A DNA stretch of 64,000 nucleotides. Source: Motacilla alba alba (taxonomy: Eukaryota; Chordata; Aves; Passeriformes; Motacillidae). This document shows, piece after piece, positions 1-12,274 of the stretch; within the stretch, counting starts at the first letter, position 1, and each line of letters opens with the position of its first letter. The position numbers and the translations under genes are program-made. The stretch is from assembly GCF_015832195.1 (NCBI RefSeq), contig NC_052019.1, forward strand, positions 45,697,016-45,761,015, written 5' to 3'. The notes under the pieces are model-generated. The model worked only from the letters and a program-made list of their open reading frames with translations, made no database searches and had not been told where the DNA came from.

Positions 1-2149
1 GACACTCCTGCAGCCAGGCAGCAGTGCTACAAGCTCCCTGCTGCCAGTGACCCAATACACATGTCCAAGGATAAACAGGGCACAGAGTGTTAATTCCTCT
101 ACACAGTGGAGGAATCCTCCTCCAATGCAGGAGGGCAGAGCTCCCAAAAGCACTGCTAGCATTGCCCCTGTTTGGCTGTCTCCAGGCAGAAGGGGGCAGG
201 GAGCAGGATCTACTTCCCCAGAGAGGAGAACACCCTGGCCATCATGGATAAGGTGTAGATACTTTGTTACCCTCTCCGCACCCACATAAGATTGTGGACA
301 CCTATCTGAAAAGTCGAAGAAAGCGTCCCCCGAACTGTTCAACACAAGCTACAAGCACGACTGCAGGCAAGTGTTGGCCAAGCCTGGATTGCTTAGATTG
401 CTTTAGTTTAACTTCTAGAAATGGGATTTAAACAGTCTTTGCAGTCACCTGGGCAATGCTAACCCTGTTATAATTTGTTTGGTGTTGATTTTTTTATCCA
501 ATCAATTTCATCTCAAGCTAGGATTTAGTTCCCAGTTTGCACCAGAATTAGCACAAACAGCTTAATGCTGCCCCTTTGGATACCTAAAATGCAAGGGGGT
601 GTGGAATCACCCTGCTCTGCCATGACATTGATGGTGTGAACATGTAGATGCTTGTAGGAACAATACCCAGATAACTTTTCAGACAACTGCCAGGAATGTA
701 ATGAATGCTAATTTTTATCCACAAATTGTCAGCCATTCATTTCCAATGCAATTTCCAATTTTAAGTATGGAAAGTGGAATAAAATTGCTGCAAGTGACAG
801 CCAGGATCAACACTAGGAAAGGTCTGCTCCAGGCCTGCAGGGAGATGTCAGATACTCCCAGGATATCCATAATTGAAGCTGACAATGAGAAAAGAACTGC
901 TCTGGAAAGCATCAAAGACTTTCATTATTATGAAAATAAATGAAATATATTAAAAAATAAAAAAGGGAAAAACTACACTGCAACTCACAACAAATGAAAC
1001 TCCTCTGAGCCAAGTCATCCTTGGAATAACATGAAACACTTACTGGGTCAATGCCAAGGAGCTCTTTGTCTCCCTGTGTCCAGGGACTTAAAGGCAACAT
1101 GAGGGCAGCAGAGTCTAAGGACCTCTGATTCCCATCTGCTCTCTGAAGTGCCCTTACTGCAAGATTTTGGAATAATAAATGGATCCTTTCTGCCTCCAGC
1201 AGGAGGAATTTGTCTCTCTTTATGCTAAAATAACACTTCTTCGATTTTTCATTGCAAAATAAGAAGACATGAAGCAATCTGCTGTTGTGACTGCTTGCTG
1301 GCACAGCTGCACTTGTAGATTTCTCCCCTGTGGCCCCCTACCAAAAAAATCTTTAGGAAATTAAACTGAGAAATATGAAACTGGTTAGAGTGTTGTTCCA
1401 CCAGGTCAGAAACAAATATTGTCAGAAATTATTTCCTTGTCCAGTGTTTTCCTGTGTCTGTAATGACTGATTTTGTCTCTATCTTTTGGCTTTGAATCCT
1501 CTAGCAATCATTAATCCCCTAGAGTTCACAAGTCTTAGTAATTATTGGCTTGCAGTGGTACTTGTTCCACTCACAATCTTTTCTATGACAGTTTTAACTC
1601 CAAAACAAGGTCTTGAGTTTTCTGTTGTTTCAAAGTGCAAATGTTTTGAACTGACTTGAGAAAGTCAGGATTTGTTTAGCCATATTTGTATTCCCATTCA
1701 GATCTTTAAAATCTGGACTCAGTTTGCGGGATACTGTTGGATGCAGTGCCTCGGGAGGACTGCATTATTTCCTGCTGCAGACTGACAAGTTCTGTCTATA
1801 ACACTCCAGCTGAAGTGCAGTGCGGCCCCACAACTTATTCTGGGTTCTGCTGTATTTCCCCAGCAGGTCATTGCTAGAAGTATTTATCACTGGGGTTGAG
1901 GCTGAGGGGAGTTACCTCAAAGCCTGTTCTCAGTGAAGTGCTGTGAGTTACCGTTAGCAGAGGTTTTGTTTCCTTCCCCTCTTTTTTCATATTTCAAGTT
2001 CCTGGAAATTCTGTGCCCTGAAATGTGAATTGCCATCTCTTATACTATTTACGTAAATAAAGCAAGTCAAACTGCATTCATTTGGTTTGCTCTATCACAT
2101 CACGTTCTTGATAAGATATTGTATCGTGTATCTTACCAAATGAACACTT
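1..2149. other. unique AT-rich non-coding DNA
   Basis: I see no gene, recognisable repeat or RNA here. Open frames are short (up to 130 codons, at 912-1304 on the minus strand) and match no family I know. The segment has A-rich patches near 930-965 and otherwise ordinary AT-rich composition. It ends where a CR1 fragment begins. Confidence 0.6.
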
Positions 2150-2425
2150 TCCATAAAATCTTAGGAACGCTTGGGTTAGAAGGGACCTTAAGAATTAGTT
2201 GCAACCCTCCTGCCATGACTAGGGACATTTTCCACTACATCAGGTTGCTCAAAGCCCCATCCAACCTGGCCTTGAACACTCCTAAGGACAGGGCGTGTCT
2301 CACCAGCCTCACAGTGAAGAGTTTCTAATATCTAATCTGAGCCTACCCTGCTAGTTTAAAGCCATTACCTCTAAACCTATCCCTACATGCCCTTTTGAGA
2401 AGTTCCTCTGCAACTTAATCATGAT
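2150..2425 (-). mobile_element. CR1 LINE, 3'-region fragment
   Basis: Read on the plus strand, this begins with a degenerate version of the typical avian CR1 3' end (ggttagaagggacctt...), followed by the diagnostic phrases 'caggttgctcaaagcccc' and 'ccaacctggccttgaacac'. It continues through the region corresponding to the C-terminal end of ORF2. That order puts the element on the minus strand with its 3' end at the left. The copy is 5'-truncated, as usual for CR1, which reverse-transcribes itself at the target site and seldom completes. Similarity fades near 2420. It is well diverged, so an older insertion. It has no coding capacity. Confidence 0.9.
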
Positions 2426-5400
2426 GGTATCATTTGATGTTGTATCTTATCATATTCTATTATATAACTTCATCTTCCACTGCATTGCTACCAAGATGAG
2501 ATTCCTTGTGTTCCATTCTAATCATTAGCCTTTAACACAAAACCAGAATAGTCTGGATGTGGTGAATACACATCCAACTTTCCAATTCTACCATGTTTTA
2601 TTACTTTTACAATTTTGTACCCTTTTTCTTGTCAACATTGGCCATTAGAACAGTTACAGTTAATGGCTAAGCACTCTTCACCTTCCAATGTCTTTAAAAA
2701 CATGCCTGAGGAGAATTCTACTGTATCAACAAAATATGATTTAACTCATACAGACAATTTTTCCAAATCACTCAACATGTATCTTGTTTAACAAATTCCT
2801 GAACAAAAGTGAGACATAAGCTACTGTGGTGTAATTTCCAGGATATGTTGGCATACCAGCAGATCCATGGGAAAATGAAATACTGCATTTTAGAAATTCC
2901 ATGTGAAGTTCCTTGATGAACTTTTGGAGGCATTTTATCCTCTAGAATGAAAAACCTGCTTTCCATTCTCTTCACTTTGTTTTCTGAGGGAGAGTGATGT
3001 CTTATAACACCTCCTCTCTCCACTTGCAATTCAATACACTACTTTTAATCTACCTGATATAAAGACACTACTTTTAATCTACCTGAGCTGCAGTTCCCTG
3101 AGGTGCCACCTCTGCCTTCAAGCACGGCTGAGTCACTCAGTATGCACTTGTACTGATCCATTTCTATGTCTAGAAAGCAGAGCAGAAGAAGGAAAGCATT
3201 TTGATGGAGGAGACATGTAAGATTTCCTTCCTACCTCAACTGGCCCCAGACTGAAACTGTTAACCTTCAGGGCAAGCTTATTTGTACTTGCTTTCTACTT
3301 TGAAAGTCAGGGGAAGTTCAGAGGCCAGAGGAGTGAAAATGAATCGTCAGCCCAGTAGTGGTGTCTGCTCAGCATGGAGCAGTCAGTACAAAATCCAAGT
3401 ATGATACTGGCTTCATTGAGCAGGCAATGGAGATTACTGTGGAAAACAGTGTTTTCAGTTGAATGCATGTTTTCAGTTACAGTTAATTGTGGGTTTCTCA
3501 TCTCACTAGAAAAGATACAGTGGAAATAAAATAAGTCATCAAACTAACTGGCAAGGCAGGATGAAAAAACCAATCATCCTTTTAATCACTAAAAGAGATT
3601 AAGAGAGTGAAACTTGCACTCTTACAGCTGTTTGCATTGGGGGCGATTCCATAGACAGTCAATAGCAAACTATTGCAGAATCTGAAAAAGAGCAACAGTA
3701 TATAATAACAGTGTAAAAATAATGTGTAGCTTAGGTTAAGATAGCTTGACTATGCCATCATATGGAAGGAAGGAAAGCAAGGAAACTTATAGGACTTTCA
3801 AAGACAGCAAATTTGGCACAAATTAGAAGGATACTTTTCTTGTTATTCTCACATATATCTCTTTCATGGTAGCATTCATAGTAAAAGGACATAGATGTTG
3901 TTATGAAGCATCTTATGCCAGCCACTGAGAAGCAGAACAGCAGACTGAGAAGATTTCTGATCTCTTCTGCTGTATAAGTTCACGTGGTCCTTTGCTGCCA
4001 AAGCTGCACCGGAAGTTATTCCACGTTGCAGATAAATAATTGTTCGTGTGATTTCCAGCACTAGGAAAGTCTCTTAAAGGAAACCAAGTTAGTGAAAGAG
4101 GATACAACAGTTTAACATTTTTGCTTGGTTGGAGATGTAATCTCAGGGCAATTGCCTGCCAACATGTATTTAGGTTACTTCCAAGTCTGTTACCTGTTTC
4201 ATTTTCTTAGCCAGGGTGATGAAGCTGATGAAAAAGAAAACAATTGCAGTTACATAAACTGCTTCGTATACTATTATATTAAAAATCCTCTTTTTGCCCC
4301 TTTGCAAACAGGATTGTGGTTGTACTAAGGCATTTCAAACTGAATGAAGAGATTGGAGGATTAAAGAAAGTCAGCAGTTAGAGATATGGCTCTCTTCCCT
4401 TCCTCCCTCCCAGTTGAATCACTTAGAATGCAAAATGGAAATTGAACAAGCCATGTCTTTGGGACTTCCACCACATTTGCTCCATCTGTTTTGCCCTGCA
4501 TACAGTATGTCTCCCTGACTCGGACTAGCTCTATTTTCATCAGTCCTTACCTCTCCACACCCACCAGCAGCAGGTGCTGCAGTGCTTGGGTAGAGCAGGA
4601 GATAGAGATCAGTGGACTTATTCCCAGGCAAGTTCCTAAATCACTCCTCACACATGCTTTCACAAACTGGGGTGTATGTGAGGGGTGATGAGGTGTATGC
4701 ACTGGGAGTACCCGATAGCACATTTGCCTGAAAGAGGTGTCGCATAAGGAAGAGGGCTCTGAAATGAACAGTATTTATTTGATGTGATTTGGGAGTCACG
4801 TCCTTCACTGCAGGCTGACCAGATACCATTACTGGTTTGACTAATGCTTCCTTTCCATTTTTTCCCCCTGAACTTGCCCTTGCTTTTAAAGAAAAAAACA
4901 GTCCTTCAGAGCAAGAATCAGCCAAATGCTTTCACACAGAAAGAATATTATTCCTTTCTGTTTTAGCAAACCCAGACTGATCTGGGAGTAAATTTTTTTG
5001 GCCAACAGCAAGTTCTCATATTTAAATTAATTTTTATTATGACCAGCAGCATTCAAAATAGATATTCCCACAGAAAAATAAGGTCATCTTTACTCTTCAG
5101 GTATATAACTGATTACTTTGAGCTTCTGTGCAGCAGGAGAGGTTGCCAAGGACATAAATAAAAAGACCAGCAAACATTAGCACTTGATAAAGATTGCACT
5201 GAAGAAAAAGAGGCACAAGCAAAATCAAAGAAACACAGTAACTTGAGATCTTACAGATGATGAGTATTTAGTCTTCTTTCTAAAACCAAATAAGGAGTTG
5301 CATCCTTTATATCCAAAACCAAATGAAGCGAAGAAGGCTTACCATTGAGGAAAAAACCTATTAGTGTCTTGGGCTATCTGGATTCTATTTGAGGTTTTAA

Positions 5401-7524
5401 CCTCTTGTAAGACACCTTCTCCACTGATAATCACATGCCAAAGGAGATTGGATCATATGCACCAATTCACTTCTAATTTTGTAGGATTGCTGCCTCTGCT
5501 GTCCATGGAGAAGTTTAAATACTGGTGTTTTCCAGGATAAACTACAGGATGTACAGCCAGGTATTTCCTGCAGAACCTTCTTTCCTTTCTTGCTATAATT
5601 TACATTTTTATTTTCTTTTTCCTCAAATGCCAAAGATAGACTTTAACAGGAAGCTACCTTTACTTCTTTCCAAGATCTTCTGGCAATATAAACCACAAAA
5701 AAATACCAAGAAACAGCAATTATACATCAAAATAATAGAAATTATGGATACATGTCCATAATTTAGATCCATGATATATATGAATAAAACCACCATATTT
5801 TCAGCCTCTGTCCTAATGTCTTTTATAAACACATAACACATTTTGTAAATGCAGTTCTTAAGCTGTTTCTGAAGTTGAGAATACAATTTTTATTCACTGC
5901 AGAGAGACCAAGAAGTATAGCAGAGAATTGCAGGCCTCCATTTATTACTAGATCTAAGGACAACATTTAGACATAGAATGTTTGATGCTTCTTCCTCACA
6001 GAACTTTATCCTATTTATGTACGTACATTCAAGAGCAGCCTAATGGTTTCAGACAGAGCAGAGGCTTGGTCCTTGCCCAGAGACTCTATCTGCTGATTTT
6101 AGATACAAGCGAAAAGTAGGGCACTAAAAAATGGAAGGGGGAGTATGAAGTGAAGTGTAAGGACACTTATGTCAGCACAGCCATGTGGGCAGGTAGGTAT
6201 GTGCTATTCATTGTGATTATTTGTAATCCAATATATGTAACTTGGATTACACATAATTCATATTACTTGACAGGCTCTCTTTCTGCTGGCTTCCTCCTCA
6301 TAATGACACAAGTTCAAATAAAGTTATTTTAGGTTAAAAAATTCCATGAAAATGTCTGCTCTGCTGAGGAAAGTGCTTCTTGGACTCTCAGACAAGGTTA
6401 TCAGAACTGAATTATCAGAACTCATATCTATGCAGTCAACAAGGTTTTTCAATATTGAAGAATCGGTCTAAAGATTAAAAAGTCAAAGGACAAACTGTTC
6501 AGCATAGTTTTACAATGACCATATCTTACTTTTCCAAGATTAGAAGATGGTTTCTGAAGCATTTATTTAGGATAACAATAAACCAAAGTGCAATCTATTG
6601 AAATCCTTCTCACACCTTTAAGTTCAACATGACTTTCAGAATTGAAATAAGTTTTTTGAGGAAGATACACTACTACAGTGGTACATGTCAACAAAAACTT
6701 ATCTCAGAGACAAAACTGTAATGATTTTCTTAATTTTATGTAAAAATTTGTACATCAAGTTGACTGTAAGGGCATCTCTGTACAAGATCTCAGTCTGTTA
6801 CTCCAGCTGGAGGGTCAGCTGTTTTCTTCCTAAAGCTATGTCACCCTCTTCCTTTCATGTATTTTGGTCTGTAATATCTCTGTTACTGACAAAGGTGTTC
6901 AAATCTTCACACATGGACCATAGGAGAGAAAAATAGGAGAAGAAACTAAAGCTAATTACAAGTTATGGAGTGGCTCAAAACAAAACTGTCTTTGTACTGC
7001 CTCTGTAACAAAGGTGTTAATGTAAAAGAACAGTGAAGTTTATTTCCACCCCCTGGTTCTTCCTTCTTAATTTTCCAATTGTCCATTGTCCATTGTCCCA
7101 GTGCATCTGAATTGCTGATACTCTGGGAATATTTCACCTAGATTGCAAAGGAATGCTTCTGACTATGTGGAACATTTTAATAGTGGTGTTTTATGTATAC
7201 CAGGTAAAAACCTCTCAATGTTCTAGATGGAGAAATAGAAAGGCCTTTTTCTGCTTTGCCAAGATGGAGTTTGGTTTTCTTATCTTCCTCTAACAGACAG
7301 TTGCACATTTAGTACTGCAGAGAAAGCAGAGTTCAGAGCCCTGCCTTCCGGCAGACTCACTGGAGTTTAACATGCTGCACAAGCTGTTCCCTATTGTCCT
7401 GTGGCACTATTTTGGCACACACTCATCTGAGACTCCCAGATTCACATGAACCATTTTAACAACCAGCCCTGTTTTTCAAGTGCTTCCTAGTGAACTCAAG
7501 CATCCAATTCAGCACTGAATCTAC
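2426..7524. other. unique AT-rich DNA, no gene recognised
   Basis: About 5 kb with no recognisable coding sequence or interspersed repeat beyond a 22-bp tandem duplication listed separately. Stops are frequent in all frames; the longest open frame is about 94 codons (4641-4925, minus). AT-rich stretches are common, for example 4990-5040 and 5690-5790. A function cannot be assigned from the sequence. Confidence 0.6.
3036..3086. repeat. 22-bp tandem duplication
   Basis: A 22-base word beginning acactacttttaatc and ending ctacctga occurs at 3036-3057 and again, identically, at 3065-3086. The repeat period is 29 bases and the spacer 7. Identity is perfect while the surrounding DNA is unique, so this looks like a recent local slippage or repair duplication. 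Confidence 0.95.
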
Positions 7525-7630
7525 AGAAAATAAAAAAAATAAAAAAAAAAAGACCCCCCCCCAACAAACAAAAAAACCACCCAAACAAAACCAAAAAACC
7601 CTAACGAAAACCTCAAACCACCAAAACAAT
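7525..7630. repeat. A/C-rich low-complexity tract
   Basis: A-rich DNA (AAAAT-like, then long A runs) passes into a run of 9 C at 7554-7562, then irregular blocks of A and C (caaacaaaaccaaaaaacc) to about 7630. The complementary strand carries G runs separated by T-rich loops. No fixed repeat unit is present, so it is low complexity and not a true microsatellite. The tract at 62481-62673 has the same style on the other strand. Confidence 0.9.
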
Positions 7631-10600
7631 GAAATTGTAATTTAATTTACAAGAAAATGTAAGTAGTAGAAAGAAAAATCAGTATATGCTGATTTCAGTA
7701 CAGGCATTTCAGGGTCATCCTGAAAGCCTGTATGTATTACCTGCTACAGCTTTGCCCTCCTGGAATCCTATTAAACACAGTATTGCTCCCTTGACTAGAT
7801 CTAGTCTTGCAGGCTTGCAGACTCACTTTAACAGAAATATTCTGGTTATGCTTCTCTGATCATTTGGATTACTGCCATTGCCTCATTTAGCTAGGTGTCA
7901 GCATTCACCTTGTGCCAGCCCTTTCCTGCAGTATAGTAAGGCTCAGGACTTTTTGTCTCCTGAGATATACATCAAAGAAGTCCTGAAGAAAAGGGGAGTT
8001 GTTTTGTTGTAATGTTGTTTCGTGCACGTGACCAGCAGTGGTGTCCAAGCAAATTCTCTCTATGCCCATGTGCCTTTTATCTGATGACTGTAAATGCAGG
8101 GCTCCATCATTCCTCTAGAAAATAAAATTTATCACTAATCCCACAGCCTCACCCAGGGCAAAATCATCCAGTGAAGCAGGGATTAGAGCAGTTCTTCCAA
8201 TTGGTGCTGATCCCACATTCAGCCCTACATCCCAGGCCCTCTGATTAGCCAAATGGGGTACTGTCTGTCCCAGTAAATGGGGTACTATCTGGTCATACTC
8301 TTTGCTAATCAAGTGCTTGGGAACTAGCTCAATTCAGACAGACCGTTGTTTCTACTATCTCTGATTTGTTTCTGCAACACTAAATATAATGTCTTCTCGA
8401 AGCATTCCCATTCCTCTTTTGTGGTCAGTAAAGCACCTCACACATCAGTGCCTTTTATTAGGGAAAAATTTATAAAATTCACCCTCTCAGGTGTTTTCCA
8501 GCACAGGTTCACAGCTTTAGTAGCATCAGAAATCATTGTAGCAACGGAAAGAAAGTGCTTTTATTCAGCAAATCACTAAAGCCCCCTTCTGCCTGGGAAC
8601 AGCATGAACTAGTCTCTTAAATACAGTTCTAAATCCTTTGATCTGCTAGGATTTAGAGAAAGAAAGAGGTGAAGTCAGGCAATGACCAGGGAGCAGAGGA
8701 AATGGCCTCAGCTGCTCTGAATAAAAGTGCTGGGAAGAGAGTGGTCAAAGGAGGTGATGGCTAAAGGAACTTGCTTTCTAAGGTGAGGTCTGTTCACTAA
8801 GATTTCTATATATATGCAGTGGAGGATGGATGTATGTAAAAATATTTTCCTGGTTGGGCAGTTAATGAAGAAATCTGGTTGGTTTTTGGTTAGTTTATTT
8901 TTGGCACCTGCATGACTCAATGACAGATGTGTGTGTAACACTTCTGATTCAATTTCCTCTTCCACGTGCAGCCTCTCGTGTCCATTTCCCATCAACACAA
9001 GAGCAGCCAGCACCAGACCTGTGTTTGTGCCTGTCCCCAGAGCTGTGTGATTATTTCTACACCTTATATAATCGAATTCCAAAAGTTGTGAGTTAAGTAA
9101 CCCCAGCAGCGTTGGAAATATGGCTCTGAGGGATTTTTATATCAGATTATGATTTACCTTACTGTTCCAGAATGTGGAATTCCATGCTGCTTTTGTGAAC
9201 TGCCTATCTTGTAAAGGTACTTTTGCTATTCTCATGAGGACAAGCTTCCATTGTCTTACTCTGTGGCAGCTTCATTGCTCATTTATAAATAGGAACAGAT
9301 GTTTCACTTTCATGCCAATGAAGAACAGGTGTGGAGAACAAAATTATTTCCTCCTGATTTAGTATAATTTCTCTTTCTTCACACTAGCTTCACTGTGAAG
9401 ATAATCTGCTCTACTGTTGGCCAGTTGCTCAGACTGGAGTGGAAAAGCCAGGCTGTGCTCCTCCCATCCATGCTGCCCTGATGACAACTGGATTTAACTC
9501 TCCTGTTCTCTTCTCCTGCCCAGAAGTATGGAACAAATGAGTTTGCAGCAGTATGAAGGTGGCAGTGAGGGAACCCCAATCAATGTGTCTGGTTATGCAA
9601 ATTACATCAAGGTACTGTTCTGTTTTAGACTTAGGCTGATAGATTTGCAGTATTTTGCTGGCTCTAAGTGCAGCACATTGCTTAAATGGAAACTGTACTC
9701 ATTTCAGGAGGGTTTCTGTACTATTATATTGCAATTAACTAGATAAACAGGTTAATAGTTTACTCAGGATTCAGCAGTACATTTTGAAATGTTAGAAAAG
9801 GTTCTATCATATTGCAACTAGTTGGACTTTATTCTTTCATCAGGAGTGGCTTTAATGGTTGTTAAATTACACAGAAAGGGCATTAGTGTTCTCACATATG
9901 GAGAAGGGTGCTAGTATAAAAAAATAGACTGATATAAATGTTTATTACCACAGAATGATTTTGAAAAGTGGCCTTCAGCTAAATAACCTCAAGGTTGTAG
10001 GAACAAGGCCCCAAATTTCAAATGCTGTTTTGTTTGGGAGATTGCCCGGCACATGCCTGATAACTTCTGTGGTTTTAGGTACATCTTTCAGTGTTTTGGA
10101 TTTTTTTTCCTTTAAGAAAAGCCAACCTAACAGGCTAAAATGACAGGCTCTTAATGCATCTATGTGACCTCTCCTGTAACTTGTGTTCTCATGAACAGCA
10201 GAATGATAATGTTTCCCTGCCATCCTATTCTGAATTTAGGCGTTTAATGGTGCTAATACTTAAGGTGCATTCAGTCTTTCTGGTTCCCAAATGTACTTTT
10301 GTATGAATTGATCTATGGTACTTCTTTTTACCTAGCTGTCTTTAGAGCGAGACTCCAACATTTCATTACTACATAACTTGAACTGTGTCACTGCTTGTGC
10401 CTGATATCTGTAAGTTACTTCTCTGTAATGAAAAAGGATCCTAGTCTATTGTTCTCAAAAACCTCATGTACACAGGGATCATTTACAAGACTATATATAG
10501 ACACCCAAAGTTTAGCTGTTCAGGGCTTCAGTACTTATTCTGGTGCTATCTAAGAGAAGTGCTGCACTATCTAGCACAGGACTGTGGGGTTCCATTTCAC

Positions 10601-12215
10601 ACTTTGCTGACTCTGCTTATTGTTCTCACTGCAGTGAGACGTACACTTACTCAGTTGCTTTCTTACGTTACCTGAAGCTGTTTTCATCAATTCTGTTATG
10701 CCATGACTGCCTTTGTTCAATCTCGGAGTCCTAGTCAACAATATACCTGTACAGTCCTTAATGTCAAAGCCTTAATTTTGTCTTATTTTTGTGTTTTCCA
10801 GTGATTAGTGTTAATGCTTCTTGCATGAGCTTTTAGGAGGGAGCACTTGCAGAAGCAAGTTGTTTAGTGGAGATGCTTAGAAGCATTTGTCCATACCCAG
10901 GACTAAAATATTGTCTTTGGTGGCAGTTTCTGACTGGTGGGCAGTACAATGATTAAACTCTCATTCATTAGGGAGCTGTTAATAGGAAGAGCCAGCAGGC
11001 ATTTTTAATCAGAAACACAAAAGGTAGTATAGCTGGCTTTGTCATGAAATGCTGGGTTCCAAGCTGGGAAAGCATGCTGTTCCTCTGGATTAGCAAATCA
11101 GAAATTTTGTAAGTAGATTAATTTTCTACTGGTAGAACAAGGATTTCAAATCAAGAAAGACTCATGTTCAAACTGACCAGCTAATAGGATGCTGAATGAG
11201 AGAATAGCCTGAGCAATGAGCAGAAGGAAAGAGTGCCATGAATAACAGCAATGTGCATTTTAAAGAAGCAACATGTCTTGCACTGCTTTAAAGAAGTAAT
11301 GAAATTACTTTTCTGAAGATGTGCTAATGGTGTTTAGAACAGTGCTTATTTTTCATATTCTTGAAGGTTCAGTGCAAAAAGAATCAGTTTGCCATAAGTT
11401 TATTGACAGTTTTTAGAAAAACATTCACAATTCAGGAGACCTGGGTACTGTAACCTCTTAACAAAAATTAAATCCAGTGCTCCCATAAGATACTCTCCTG
11501 TTATTATTCTCCCTTGCCTGGGTGCAAGACAGATGTTACAAGGCTTCATTTCATATGACCAGAAAGTTACTGGATTAGTATTTAACCTCATCCCAATATC
11601 CTTCACTGGATACTTCTCTGTCAAAAAGAAGGGTATGAGAGCTCCCATTAGCATTATAAACAGAGAAATCAACATACTTTGAGCTATTTGTAAAATTGGT
11701 GCAGCAATGTGACTTTTGCATTACTATGTCTTTCCATGGTATGTGTGTGGCAGCATCATGAGCTATCACACTATTACTGGCATCTCACAGCTCAGAATAT
11801 GAAAGCTTTTGCTGAGATTAGGTACTTCTACGCAAGGCACTTAAAAACAAGCAAGCCAATGAGAACTCCAAATTCTTAAGTAGTGTCAGCTGAAGACAAA
11901 GCATTAAAATGTTATATTGTGCAATAAAACAGAGCATAGCCTTGGAGTTTGACTACATAAGTATTCCTGGAAATATTTCTACATCCTGGAAGCATCTTAG
12001 ATTTCAGATTCAAATCTCAGTCCCTACGCCATCTCTAATGTAAAGTTTGCAAAACTTTGTGTGGCCACAGAACAGATATTTAGCACACTTCAGGACTAGC
12101 AGTTTTTCCTCAAACCCTAATGATTTCCTTTGCTACAGTTTTGGACTTCAGAGTAGGCTGGTTTTGATGTCAAGGAAGAAGCTGTCATTCCTCAAAGGGA
12201 AAGTCATAGACTCCC
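7631..12215. other. unique AT-rich DNA, no gene recognised
   Basis: No gene or interspersed repeat is recognised. A short hairpin at 7699-7732 is listed separately. The longest open frame is 124 codons on the minus strand (8708-9082); its product resembles nothing I recognise, and a frame of that length is expected by chance in this much DNA. Confidence 0.55.
7699..7732. repeat. short inverted repeat (hairpin)
   Basis: The left arm TACAGGCATTTCAGG and right arm CCTGAAAGCCTGTA are complementary except for one extra base in the left arm, and they flank a 5-base loop (gtcat). The stem is about 14 pairs with one bulge. It is too short for a typical microRNA precursor on its own, and I see no clear extension of pairing outside the arms. 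Confidence 0.8.
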
Positions 12216-12274
12216 TGGTTATAGGACCAGGTTATAGGTCCTATAACCTATAGGTCCTATAGGTTACAGGACCA
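12216..12274. repeat. cluster of overlapping palindromes
   Basis: Two perfect interrupted palindromes overlap. At 12229-12249 the arms AGGTTATAGG and CCTATAACCT flank a single T. At 12245-12265 the arms AACCTATAGG and CCTATAGGTT again flank a single T. Further copies of the same words flank them (TGGTTATAGGACCA at 12216-12229 and a GGTTACAGGACC variant at 12262-12273). The cluster is short and could extrude as a cruciform or arise by template switching. It does not resemble the terminal repeat of a known transposon. Confidence 0.9.
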
